Of a stretch of DNA of 64,000 bases, positions 35,804 through 45,800 are shown one piece after another. How positions within the stretch are numbered: the stretch's first letter is position 1; the number at the start of each line of letters is the position of its first letter. Source of the stretch: Methylocella tundrae. GTDB taxonomy: Bacteria; Pseudomonadota; Alphaproteobacteria; Rhizobiales; Beijerinckiaceae. Under the pieces are notes generated by a model, which was not told the origin of the DNA, made no database searches, and saw only the letters and a program-made list of their open reading frames with translations. The stretch spans positions 2,762,501-2,826,500 of the forward strand of contig NZ_CP139089.1 of NCBI RefSeq assembly GCF_038024855.1. The letters are read 5' to 3'. A program made the position numbers and the translations under genes.

Positions 35804-37267
35804 TTATTTTAGGATGAATAGCTGACGGAGCGCCATCACGGCGGTTTGGATTTTCGCCACGTCGAGGGATGAATACCCAAAAACAAGGATGTCATCGTTT
35901 GGTGCGTCATCGAAATCGAATGCCGCACCGCTCGATAGCGCGTAGACGCCCACGCCAATTTCACGCGCCTTGAGCTGTATCTCCCGTGCTCTGGGGAAAT
36001 CTTGCGGAAGCTGCCAAACGAGATGCAGTCCGCTTTCGGTTCCCGAAATCTTCGGTTCTTTAAAGTTGGCGTTAAGGGATGCGACGAGGCAGTCCCGCCG
36101 CGACATATAGATTTGCCGCAACTTCCGCAAATGTCGGTCAAAATGCCCGTCGTTGATGAAAAATGAGAGCGCACTCTGCTCAAGCCAAGATTGGCCGTTG
36201 CTCATTCGCGCCTTAAGCAATCTCGCCTCATCCCATCTTATACGCGGCAATGCGGCAAAACCGATCCGGAGACCGGCCCCCACGGATTTCGAGAAAGTAC
36301 CGACATAAAAGACGCGCCGCCCGCGATCGAGGCCGGCCAAGGCAGTCAGCGGTGGTCCGTCGTATCGGAAGTCGCTGTCGTAATCGTCCTCAATGATGAA
36401 ACTGTCGGTTTCATCGGCCCATCGGAGAAGTGCGAGACGCCGGCTTAGGGTCATCACCACGCCCGTGGGAAATTGGTGGGAGGGCGTCACGTAGAGCAGA
36501 TTCCCGCGCGCGGTCGGAAGACATTCTGTTTGAATGCCTTCTTCATCGACTGGCACTGGATGCAAGGGAAGCGTCGTGCTGTTGAAGAGCATTGACGCGC
36601 CCAGGTAGCACGGATTTTCAATACAGAGCTGGCGGGTATGCGACCGCAGGAGGCTCAGAACCAGATTTAATGCATCCTGTCCGCCCCCGGTAACGATGAT
36701 TTGGTCGTGTGTGATAGCCATGCCGCGAGTTCTGCCGAGGTGGTGGGCGATGGCCTCCCTCAACTCCGGAAGCCCAGCAGGATCGCAATAATCGGTGAGG
36801 TAAGAGGTCTCCCTTGAAAGCAATCGATTCACGATGCGCCGCCAGGTCATGAGCGGGAACGCCGTTGGATCAGAGCGGCCCACCCAGAAATCATAGGCTG
36901 GCCGTTGGGCGCCGCCGCCAGATGAACCCGCAAAGCAAAGAAGAGGCTCGCTCGATGCTGGCAGTATTGGCCCGTTGTTCTGTGCCGGGCCGCCGTCCTG
37001 GATGAGAATCAAGTCGTCGGGCGGGATGGCTGACACATAGACGCCTGCTGTCCCACGGGCCTCGACATAGCCTTCACCGGCCAATCGATCATAGGCGTTC
37101 GTCACCGTATTGCGGGAGACGTTAAGTCGCTCGGCCAGGATCCGGCTCGGCGTTAAAGTCATTCCGGCCTTTAGCTGTCCATTCAGAATCATCTGCCGGA
37201 CCTGTTCGAAGATCTGCGTCTGGAGCGATTTTTCAGTCTTTTGGTCCAAAGAGAGTGTTAGTTCCAT
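35804..37267 (-). CDS. MocR/PdxR-family transcriptional regulator (GntR HTH fused to aminotransferase-like domain)
   Basis: A 487-residue regulator. The GntR winged helix is at about 12-80 (QIFEQVRQMILNGQLKAGMTLTPSRILAERLNVSRNTV), followed by a fold-type-I aminotransferase domain (about 120-487). The PLP-binding Lys is Lys327 in YVGTFSKSVGAGLRIGF; IIEDDYDSDFRYDG and CDPAGLPELREAIAHHLGRTRG are typical. Such proteins sense PLP or amino-compound ligands. It is divergent from the molybdopterin oxidoreductase and may regulate it. The in-frame open stretch upstream to 38539 overlaps that gene and is not part of this protein. Confidence 0.9.
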   Translation of the reverse strand: MELTLSLDQKTEKSLQTQIFEQVRQMILNGQLKAGMTLTPSRILAERLNVSRNTVTNAYDRLAGEGYVEARGTAGVYVSAIPPDDLILIQDGGPAQNNGPILPASSEPLLCFAGSSGGGAQRPAYDFWVGRSDPTAFPLMTWRRIVNRLLSRETSYLTDYCDPAGLPELREAIAHHLGRTRGMAITHDQIIVTGGGQDALNLVLSLLRSHTRQLCIENPCYLGASMLFNSTTLPLHPVPVDEEGIQTECLPTARGNLLYVTPSHQFPTGVVMTLSRRLALLRWADETDSFIIEDDYDSDFRYDGPPLTALAGLDRGRRVFYVGTFSKSVGAGLRIGFAALPRIRWDEARLLKARMSNGQSWLEQSALSFFINDGHFDRHLRKLRQIYMSRRDCLVASLNANFKEPKISGTESGLHLVWQLPQDFPRAREIQLKAREIGVGVYALSSGAAFDFDDAPNDDILVFGYSSLDVAKIQTAVMALRQLFILK

Positions 37268-37519
37268 TCGCGTTTCCTCTTCCGTTCTCGGCCCCAGCGC
37301 GATCCACGGTCGCGGCGCAGGTTCATCGTGCGGCAATGGTAACCGCGCTCGCGCCGCCAAACGTCGTTGCCGAGCGAGGCGCGCCTTGGCGCCATAAAAC
37401 ATGTCACAATTGGCTCTTACGCTAAGCCAATTTTCAAGCTGTTTATCAGCCAAAGAGTGCGCAAAGACAGGTCTCCACGACACCTGTCCCGAAAGCACGG
37501 CAACGCAGGGGAGGCGCAT

Positions 37520-39646
37520 ATGAACGAGCTTACGAAGCCAAAAACCTTCTTTGGCGGCTGTCCGCATGACTGTCCCGACACTTGCTCGATGATTTTCGAG
37601 GTCAGCGGAGGCGTCCTGCAGGGCGTGAGGGGAAACCCCGACCATCCGATGACGCGCGGCGGCCTCTGCGTGAAACTCAAGGATTACGAGGTTCGGCACT
37701 ATCACCCCGACCGGGTTCTTTACCCGCTTCGTCGTGTTGGGCCTAAAGGATCTAAACAATTCGAGCGCATAACCTGGGACGAGGCGCTCGACGAGATCGT
37801 AACGCGCTGGAAGGCGATTATCGCCGATCACGGCCCGCAGGCGATCATCCCCTACAGCTATCTCGGGCATCAAGGGCTCGTGCACGGTCTGAATGGAGGC
37901 GACGCCTTCTTTAACCGCTTGGGGGCGACCGTCTGCGAGCGGACATTCTGCGGTGAGGGCTCTTGCACGGCTTGGCTGCTGACCGTCGGCCCAACAGCTG
38001 GCCTCGACCCCGAGAGCTACATTCACTCGAAGTACATCGTAATCTGGGCGTGCAATAGCGTCAGCACCAACCTGCATCACTGGGCCATCGTTCGCGATGC
38101 CCAGAAGGCGGGCGCCAAGGTCGTCGTTATCGACGCCTACTCCTCGCGCACCGCCAAGGCTGCGGACTGGCACATTTGTCCCAAGCCTGGGACCGATGCG
38201 GCGCTGGCGATGGCGCTGATCAATTCGATCATCGAAGACGGTCTGGTCGACCAGGACTATGTCGATAATTACACAAAAGGCTTTGAGGACCTGAAAGAGC
38301 GTGCTCGCACCCGGACGCCGGAATGGGCCGAGGCAATTACCGGCGTGCCCGCGGCTGACATCCGCAAGCTCGCTTACGAACTCGCGACCGCACAACCAGC
38401 CGCCATTCGGATGGGCGTCGCGCTCGAACGTCATTTTGGCGGCGGCCAAACCATCCGCGCCGTCACCTGTATCCCGGCGCTGACGGGCGCGTGGCGCCAT
38501 GTCGGCGGCGGCGTAACCCAGTTCCCCGTCTGGGAGCATCCCTACAAGTTCGACGTGATCTGCCGGCCCGACCTCATTCCCGAGGGCACGCGTGTCGTCA
38601 ACAACCTGCAGATCGGCCGTGCGCTAACTGGTGAACTGCCTCTCGACCCGCCGATCATGTCGATGATGTGCTGGAATTCGAATCCGGTCACACAGGCGCC
38701 GGAGACCGATAAGATCGTTCAAGGCCTGATGCGGGACGATCTCTTTTTGGTCTCCGCCGAACACTTTATCTCGGATACGGCATCGTACGCCGATATTGTT
38801 CTGCCGGCGTCCATGGGCGCGGAAATGGAGGATATGATCCTGTCGTGGGGACACCTCTACCTCACCTATAATACGAAATGCGCGGACTCGCCCGGCGAGG
38901 CGATCCCGAATAATGAGATCTTCCGCCGCCTCGCCGCCCGGATGGGTTTCGAAGAAGAAAACTTCAAATGGACGGATTCGGAGTGCCTTGAGCACTATGT
39001 GGATTGGTCTTCACCCGCCTGCGAGGGCATCGACCTTGCCTACTTGCGTCAGCACGGTTTTGCGCGGCTTAAGGTTGGAACCCCTGACGACCGCGCGCCA
39101 CATCGAGAAGGGAATTTCCCGACGGCCTCCGGCAAATGCGAGTTACGGATCGATGGCGCCAAAAATTTCGTCGCCGGTCCATTCCGGCAGATGTACGAAG
39201 GCTTCCAACCTGGCGAGGATTTGGACCCGTTGCCGGACTACGTGGGGTCGCGAGAGTCGCACACGAACGATCCCGAACGAGCCAAGAGGTATCCGCTCAA
39301 CATCGTCTCGCCGAAGAGCCACGGATTTTTGAATTCGTGCTACGCCAACATGGACCACAAGATTAAAGGCCAAGGCGAACAGTTCGTTTTGATCAACCGG
39401 GTCGACGCGGACCGGCGCGCCATCGTCGATGGGGACCGCGTTCAGGTCGCCAACGATCGCGGCGCCTTTAAGGGCGTCGCCCGCATCACCGGCGACGTCA
39501 ATCCGGGGGTCGTCGTCGCGACGCTCGGCTATTGGCGCCAGCTCAACGACGGCACGGTCAATAGCGTTAGCTCCTCAGCTTTCGCAGACATGGGCCATGC
39601 TCCGTCTTTCTCGGACAACCTCGTTGAGGTCACGCGAGCCAACTGA
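37520..39646 (+). CDS. Molybdopterin-dependent oxidoreductase, DMSO-reductase family, with N-terminal [4Fe-4S] domain
   Basis: A 708-residue protein. Cys14, Cys18, Cys22 and Cys50 (CPHDCPDTC and GGLCVKLK) form the [4Fe-4S] binding set; the remainder follows the bis-MGD pattern with ITWDEALDEIV, VIDAYSSRTAKAADWHICPKPGTDAALAMALI, SAEHFISDTASYADIVLPA and a C-terminal MopB_CT domain (LNIVSPKSHGFLNSCYAN). The family includes thiosulfate/polysulfide reductase and related soluble enzymes. No TAT signal is visible, so a cytoplasmic site is likely. No dedicated electron-transfer partner lies next to it. ATG at 37520 has GGGGAGG upstream; an earlier in-frame stretch was rejected. Confidence 0.87.
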   Translation: MNELTKPKTFFGGCPHDCPDTCSMIFEVSGGVLQGVRGNPDHPMTRGGLCVKLKDYEVRHYHPDRVLYPLRRVGPKGSKQFERITWDEALDEIVTRWKAIIADHGPQAIIPYSYLGHQGLVHGLNGGDAFFNRLGATVCERTFCGEGSCTAWLLTVGPTAGLDPESYIHSKYIVIWACNSVSTNLHHWAIVRDAQKAGAKVVVIDAYSSRTAKAADWHICPKPGTDAALAMALINSIIEDGLVDQDYVDNYTKGFEDLKERARTRTPEWAEAITGVPAADIRKLAYELATAQPAAIRMGVALERHFGGGQTIRAVTCIPALTGAWRHVGGGVTQFPVWEHPYKFDVICRPDLIPEGTRVVNNLQIGRALTGELPLDPPIMSMMCWNSNPVTQAPETDKIVQGLMRDDLFLVSAEHFISDTASYADIVLPASMGAEMEDMILSWGHLYLTYNTKCADSPGEAIPNNEIFRRLAARMGFEEENFKWTDSECLEHYVDWSSPACEGIDLAYLRQHGFARLKVGTPDDRAPHREGNFPTASGKCELRIDGAKNFVAGPFRQMYEGFQPGEDLDPLPDYVGSRESHTNDPERAKRYPLNIVSPKSHGFLNSCYANMDHKIKGQGEQFVLINRVDADRRAIVDGDRVQVANDRGAFKGVARITGDVNPGVVVATLGYWRQLNDGTVNSVSSSAFADMGHAPSFSDNLVEVTRAN

Positions 39647-40063
39647 GGTGCCTGGGGACGGTGGGGATCGTTGCGCAGAGCGCAACGGTCACCTACCGGC
39701 CGAATCGTTCCCTTTTACGCGGCGGACGCCATGCGGCCGTCGGGCGTCAATGGCCGCTTTCCTCCCCGTCCCGGTCAACAAGGCACTCGGGCGCCGCGTC
39801 CGCTTTCGGGAAGCCGGTTAGGATACCTCGGCGGCGGAGATGGGCGCATTCCTTCCGCTCAAGAGATCCGCTTGAAAGACCGCGAAGGGTTGACCGCCGC
39901 CGAACGAACGGCGGACGCCGTCACTGAGGCGAACGAGGACGAGGCCGCACGCGCGGAGCGGCAGACTTCGGGACAGGCAAGCGTCCCATGGATAGCGTGT
40001 CGCGCCGCCAGCCGAAGGTGATAGGATGCCTTCAAGGCTCGGGAGCGGAGGTATGTTCCTTTT
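39647..40063. other. 417-bp gap between the molybdoenzyme gene and the cNMP-binding gene
   Basis: No gene was recognised. Several overlapping short frames are open on the plus strand, including one of about 115 codons from 39671, but they look like by-products of GC-rich DNA. A weak terminator cannot be excluded just after 39646. The promoter of the next gene should be near its end, where GGAGG stands before the ATG region. Confidence 0.3.
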
Positions 40064-40540
40064 ATGGCTGTCAGCTCGCCCGATCTGAAAGCATTCCTGA
40101 TCTCCACACCTTTCTTCGGTGGCCTCTCGGACGCAAGTCTCGATCTCCTGATCTCAATGCTGGTCGAGCGCCAGTTCGACGTCGGCGCCACTGTCGTGTC
40201 GGAAGGAGAGCCGGGGCGCTCAATGTATATTGTTCACGCCGGCGAGCTCGCGGTGACCAAGCTCGGGAATTCTGGGCGCGTGATCCGCATGGGGAGTTTC
40301 GGGCCGGGTGATTTTTTCGGCGAAATGACGCTCATCGAAATGGAGAACCGATCAGCCACTGTCGTCGCTGAAAGTCGAACCGTGCTGTACGAGCTCACGG
40401 CCCGAAATCTCTACGCGTATTACAAGGCCGACATCCACGCTTACCTGATGGTGATGCTGAATATCAACCGTGAGCTCTGTCGGCGGCTCCGCCGCGCTGA
40501 CAATCGCATTGCCGAGTTGACAGATGCTTCACGCGAGTGA
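40064..40540 (+). CDS. Stand-alone cyclic-nucleotide-binding domain protein
   Basis: A 158-residue protein consisting of a single cNMP-binding domain (about 18-130) with no recognisable DNA-binding domain. The phosphate-binding cassette reads GDFFGEMTLIEMENRSATVVAES, with the expected Gly-Glu and the Arg-Ser-Ala motif, so cyclic nucleotide binding is plausible. The C-terminal helix (YMVMLNINRELCRRLRRADNRI) could dimerise. It is not a CRP-type regulator because the helix-turn-helix is missing; a partner protein would be needed. Location beside the molybdopterin enzyme may be chance. Confidence 0.82.
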   Translation: MAVSSPDLKAFLISTPFFGGLSDASLDLLISMLVERQFDVGATVVSEGEPGRSMYIVHAGELAVTKLGNSGRVIRMGSFGPGDFFGEMTLIEMENRSATVVAESRTVLYELTARNLYAYYKADIHAYLMVMLNINRELCRRLRRADNRIAELTDASRE

Positions 40541-40785
40541 ATGGCGCGGATTCGCTTGGGTTGAGAAGCGTCCAAACGAATTCCCCCATTAACTCAATCC
40601 CGACGCTTTGATCTCATAATTGCCTGCAAGTGGCGGCCAGGCGCTATGGGCTGTCTTTACCGGACGGTTTCGCAAGCAAAACCGCATGGGTAGCCTTGTG
40701 CTCGAGAGCGCGCTAACTTGCGCTTCGCATTTGTGATTTAGGAGCGGGGTCCGCGGGCGGCAAGCCTGTTTGTGGCGGCGGGGGT

Positions 40786-42810
40786 TTGATGGGTTGCGTA
40801 AGGCGGCGGACCGAAAGGCGTTCCATTTTCGGCCTGATCTTGATGGGCGTCGTCGGCGTCGGCGCGTTCATTGAGGCCGACGTCGCCGTCGCCTTTGACT
40901 TCTTCGGGCTTTTTGGCTCGGACGAGCCGCCGAACCCCTCGCCGACGACCCTGCCCTACAAGATCGATTTCGTTATTCAAGGCGAGGATAGCGTCAGGGA
41001 CGCCCTGCTCGATAGTTCGAACGTTTACAAGCTGAGGCAGGACCCGCCGCCGGATGGGGAAGCTCTGGCGCAGCGGCTGAAGGCCGATTTCCCGCTGCTC
41101 GTCGACGCGCTTTGGGGCGCAGGCTATTTTAACGCGCGGATTTTCGCCACCGTGGGCGCGACCCGGCTAGAGCTTGGCAGGAGCGACGGGGAGGCCTTCG
41201 CCCGCGCGGCGAACGTCTATCTGAACCGCGCCGTGGTCCCCGTGACGATCACGGTCGAGACAGGGCCGCTTTTTCACCTGCGCGACATCGCCGTGGTCAA
41301 TTCTACGACGCAGACGCCCTTTCCGCCCGAGGTTCTGCCGCCTTACGTTCTGAGGCTGAACCAGGGCGATCCCGCCAAAGCCTCGGATCTGCGCGACGCC
41401 AATGCGCGTCTGATCGACTATTTTCGGGGGCAGTCGCATCCGCTGGTCAAGGCGCCGCTGCCGCATCCGATCGTCAATCACGCGACTTTGACGATGGATG
41501 TGACCTATGCCGTCGATCCCGGCCCGAAAGCCGGCTTCGGCGAGGTCTCGGTCAATGGGCCGAACGGCTTTGATCCCTCGATCGTCCGCTCGTTCATCTA
41601 TCTCGAGCAAGGCCAGCCTTATACGCCGAAGGCGCTGGCGGACACCCGCAAGTCGATCACCTCGCTTCTGGCCGTCGGCGCGGTGCGCATTCGTGAGGGC
41701 GACAGGCTCGACGCCAACGGCAATCTGCCGATCTTCATCGACGTCGGCGACCGCGCGAGAAATCTCATCGGCGCGACCGCCGGCTATTCGACGGTCGATG
41801 GCCCGACCGGCAGCGTCTATTACGAAAACCGCAACCTCTTCGGCGGCGCCGAAAGCCTGAGGCTGGAAGGCGATATATTCTACGCGCCGCCGATCTATGG
41901 CATTTTCACGCCGACCTTCAATACCTTCGGCGGCCCGCAGAATTTCAGCAATGCGGGCATCGGCGGCCGCGTCACGGCGAGCTTCGTGAAGCCGGCCCTC
42001 TATGGCTCGCGCGTTGATTTCCTGCTTGACGGCATCGGCGAGGAAAACCGCTCGGGCGGTGGCAGCTTCGGCGGCTACGCTGATCAGTTCGCGGGCGGGA
42101 CAGCGGCGCTGCGCTACCGCATCAACGAGACGCTCTCCGTTCAGGCCGGGCTCAAATTCGAGAAGGGCGAGGCGACGGACGCGTTAGGGCGGGTCGATTA
42201 TACGCTGCTCGGCGTTCCTTTGGCGCTGCGCTATGACGGAACCGACAAACTGCTCGACCCGAGCCGCGGCTTTCGCGTAACGGCTCTTGCGACCCCCTAC
42301 CCTTCGGTTTTCGGCACCGCCGGTTTCACCAAGGCGAGCGTCGCCGCCTCGGCATATTACGCGATCGACGAGGACGCCCATTACATTCTCGCCGGCCGCG
42401 CCGGCTTTGGCTCGATCTTCGGCGAGACGGGCGGGCTCGCCGCGATCCCGGCGAATTACCGCATCTATGAGGGCGGCCTTCCGACCGTTCGCGGCTATCG
42501 CTACCAGACGATCGGCCCCGCAAACCCCTTCGGCTATACGATCGGCGGCCTCAGCGCCTTCAATGCGACGCTGGAGGCGCGCATCAAGGTGACGGAGACG
42601 ATCGGCGTCGCCCCCTTTTTCGACATCGGCGGCGCCTTTCGCGACTCCCTTCCCTTCTCGGGGCCCGGCGACACGCGCTTTTCCGCTGGCCTTGGCCTGC
42701 TTTACTATACGCCGATCGGGCCGATCCGGGTTGACGTCGCCCGCCCGCTCGATCCGAGGCCCGGCGACTATCCGGTCGTCTTTTATGTCAGCATTGGACA
42801 ACCGTTCTGA
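40786..42810 (+). CDS. tamA: Outer-membrane autotransporter assembly factor TamA
   Basis: A 674-residue BamA/Omp85-family protein. The N-terminal hydrophobic stretch FGLILMGVVGVGAFIEADVAVA, ending near residue 35, is a signal peptide. POTRA-like domains occupy roughly 60-330 (for example EVSVNGPNGFDPSIVRSFIYLEQGQPYTPKAL), and the C-terminal bacterial surface antigen barrel covers about 345-674 with YRIYEGGLPTVRGYRYQTIGPANPFGYTIGG (VRGY/F motif). The last residues YPVVFYVSIGQPF end in Phe, typical of an outer-membrane barrel. The stop overlaps the tamB start by one base (TGATG). Confidence 0.93.
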   Translation: MMGCVRRRTERRSIFGLILMGVVGVGAFIEADVAVAFDFFGLFGSDEPPNPSPTTLPYKIDFVIQGEDSVRDALLDSSNVYKLRQDPPPDGEALAQRLKADFPLLVDALWGAGYFNARIFATVGATRLELGRSDGEAFARAANVYLNRAVVPVTITVETGPLFHLRDIAVVNSTTQTPFPPEVLPPYVLRLNQGDPAKASDLRDANARLIDYFRGQSHPLVKAPLPHPIVNHATLTMDVTYAVDPGPKAGFGEVSVNGPNGFDPSIVRSFIYLEQGQPYTPKALADTRKSITSLLAVGAVRIREGDRLDANGNLPIFIDVGDRARNLIGATAGYSTVDGPTGSVYYENRNLFGGAESLRLEGDIFYAPPIYGIFTPTFNTFGGPQNFSNAGIGGRVTASFVKPALYGSRVDFLLDGIGEENRSGGGSFGGYADQFAGGTAALRYRINETLSVQAGLKFEKGEATDALGRVDYTLLGVPLALRYDGTDKLLDPSRGFRVTALATPYPSVFGTAGFTKASVAASAYYAIDEDAHYILAGRAGFGSIFGETGGLAAIPANYRIYEGGLPTVRGYRYQTIGPANPFGYTIGGLSAFNATLEARIKVTETIGVAPFFDIGGAFRDSLPFSGPGDTRFSAGLGLLYYTPIGPIRVDVARPLDPRPGDYPVVFYVSIGQPF

Positions 42811-45800
42811 TGGCGAGCCCGCGCTTTTCCCTTCACCGGACATCGGCGCTCGCCGTGGCGCTCCTCGTGCTTTTGGGGCTTGGCGTCCTCGCCGCTGGAA
42901 GCTACGCGGCCGAGGAGGAAAAAGGGATTCTGGCCGATCTCATCTCGCGCGCGCTTTCGACGCCGGCGAGCCGCGTTTCGATCGGCGCCATCGATGGGGC
43001 GCTCTCCTCCGACGCCACGGTGCGCGATCTCAAGATCGCCGATCGCGATGGCGTCTGGCTCAGCGTCAATCGCGTCCGCATCGTCTGGCGCCGGCTTGCG
43101 TTGCTGCAGCGCCGGCTCGAAATCGACCAGCTCGACATTGATCAGATGGATATGCCGCGAAGGCCGGTCCCGGCGGAGGCGCCCGTCTCGGGCGAGGATC
43201 AGCCGCTCCTGCCGGAACTGCCTTTGCGCGTGGACATCAAGCAATTCACGCTGGCGCGCGCCGATTTTGGCCAGCCCGTGCTTGGCGTCGCCTCGAGCTT
43301 TTCGACGGGCGGGAACGCGAAGCTCGGACCGCCCTCTGAAGGGCTGCAGCTGTTTCTCGACGCGCAAAGGCTGGACCGGCCGGCGACGCTGAATGTGCGC
43401 CTCAACCTCGTGCCGCAGACGCAGCGCCTCGATCTGATGGTCAATCTTGACGAGCCGGCGGGCGGCATCATTTCCGAACTCGGCAATATTCCGGGCAGGC
43501 CTCCGGTCAAGCTCAAGATCAATGGCTCTGGCGTGCTGGACGCCTTCAACGCCAAGCTCGTTTTCGACGCCGGTCAGGGGATTGGCGCGACTGGCGACGC
43601 AATGGTCAATCGCGAGGGCGCCGGGCGCAGGCTCGGCTTCAATCTCGCGGCCGAGGCGTCCGGGATGCTGCCAGAGGTCGCCGCCCCGGTCTTTGCCGGA
43701 ACGACCAGGCTCACCGGCGCGGTCTTGTTCGCAGATGACGGCGCCGTCTCAATCCAGGGGATCAACCTCGCTGCGGCGGCCGCGCGGCTCGATATTACGG
43801 GCGCCTTGTCCGCCGCGCAGATCGCCGATATCAGGGTTTCGGCGCAAAACACGCCGAGTACAGAGGGCGGCGCCCTGGCGAAGGACGTCAGGATCAAGCG
43901 CTTCGCTTTCGACGCGCATATTGCCGGGCCGCTCGATGCGCCCGAGATCGCCTCGACGCTCGATGTCGAGGACGCCCGCCTCCCGAGCGTTTCGCTTGGC
44001 CGGCTCGAGGCCAATCTGACGATGACGCCGAACGGATCAATCGCCAATACCTCGACGCTGCTGAACCTCTCCGCGGATGCGCGGGTAAAAGGGCTGGAGC
44101 TGGAAAATCCGGCGCTGGCGCAGGCGGTCGGCCGCGAGGCGCGCTTTACCGCGCGCGGCGTCAGCACGACCAGGGGCGTCATTGATTTTCAGACTTTTGA
44201 ACTGAAGTCCGAGACGCTCTCGGCCGGCTTCAAGGGCCGCGCGGGCCGGGCTGAATTAAGGGGCCGTCTCGAGGTTTCGGCGCCCGACCTTGCGCGCTTC
44301 GGGGCGGTCGCGGGTCTTGCGCTGAAGGGCGAGGCGACGCTCAAAGCCGATCTCGAAGGCACGCCGCGCTCGAACCGCTTTACGGCGCAAATCGACGCTG
44401 CCGCCGATCGCTTCGCGACCGGTATCACGCCGGTCGACGGCCTCTACGGCGGCAGCCTTACCCTCGCCGGGGGCGTCAGACTCGACGCCGATGGCGGCTT
44501 CGGCTTCAGCGATCTGCGCTTGACGGGGCCGAACGCCAGCGCCCGCGTCGATGGCGCCGTGACGCCCAAATCGGCGGACCTCACGGCGCTGCTGAGGATT
44601 CCGGAGCTGTCGAAGGCCGACAAGCGCACGACGGGACGGGCTGAGATCGCGGCGCATGTGACGGGCGCGCTCGCGCAGCCGGATGCGACGGCGACGATCA
44701 GCGTGCGTGACGCGAGCCTGCTCGGGCGCCCGGTTCCGCGATTGGACGTCGTCGCGAAGGCGACCAATCTCAGGGACGCGCCCGACGCCCATCTCACGCT
44801 CGATGGCGAAATCGACCGCAAGCCGGCGCGCGGCGCGGTCCACATCGCGCGCCCGAAGGAGGGTGGCGTCGTCATCGACGGGGCGGATGTCGCGATCGGC
44901 TCGGTCACGGCGCAGGGCGGCGTCGCGCTCGACCCGGCGCATTTCGCCGCCGGGCAATTCAGCCTTCATGCGAAAAATCTCGATGATCTTTCCGCCCTCG
45001 CCCTGGAAAAGCTGTCGGGCTCCCTCGACGCCGAGGTGAGCCTCGCCCACGCCGACACGCGTCAGGACGCCGCCATCAAGGCCAATGCGGAAAAAATCGG
45101 CGGTTTTGGCCTCGGCCTCGACAGGCTCGCAGCCGACCTCGCCCTCACGGACGTTTATCGCCACCCCATCGTGTCGGGCTCGCTCGCAGCGGACGAGGCG
45201 CGCTTTGGCGGACAGACGATTTCCCGCGTCAGGCTCAATGCTAAAGCCGGCGCGGACGCCAGCGACATCGCGCTGAGCGCGGCGGCGCGGGGCTTCAATC
45301 TGGATATGCGCGCGAAAGTCGTCGCGGCCGATCCGGTACGGCTGGAGATCGCGAAATTCGAAGCGACGCGCGGGCGCGACAGGATCGCCCTCGCCCAACC
45401 CGCCGCCATCGTGATCAGGGACGGCGGCGCGGACTTCCGCAGTCTGACGCTCAGCCTCGACGGCGGCCGGGTCACGATCGACGGGCGCGCTGGCCCACAA
45501 CTTGATCTCAAGGTGCTTTTCCGCGCCATCCCCTTGTCGGCCGGCGATGTTTTTTCCCCCGGACTTGGCCTGTCCGGAACGCTTGAGGGGGAGGCGACGA
45601 TTGGCGGTGCGCCCGCCGCGCCGACGGGCCCTTATCGCTTCAGAATTTCGCAGCTCGCCGCGCCACAAACACGGAACGCCGGATTGCCGCCGATCGACGT
45701 CGACGCGAGCGGGCGGCTCGAGGGAACACGCACGACGCTCGAAGCGACGCTCAAGGTTGGCCAGTCGGGGGCGCTCCGCGTCTCCGGCAGCGCGCCGCTC

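Noticed and set aside
37268..38539. Continuous minus-strand frame extending the MocR regulator to 911 residues
   Set aside because: The extra part lies antisense to the molybdopterin oxidoreductase, has no domain character, and the GntR domain starts right after the Met at 37267.
44256..45668. 470-codon antisense open frame inside tamB
   Set aside because: Arg-rich low-complexity translation; the plus strand frame is continuous TamB.
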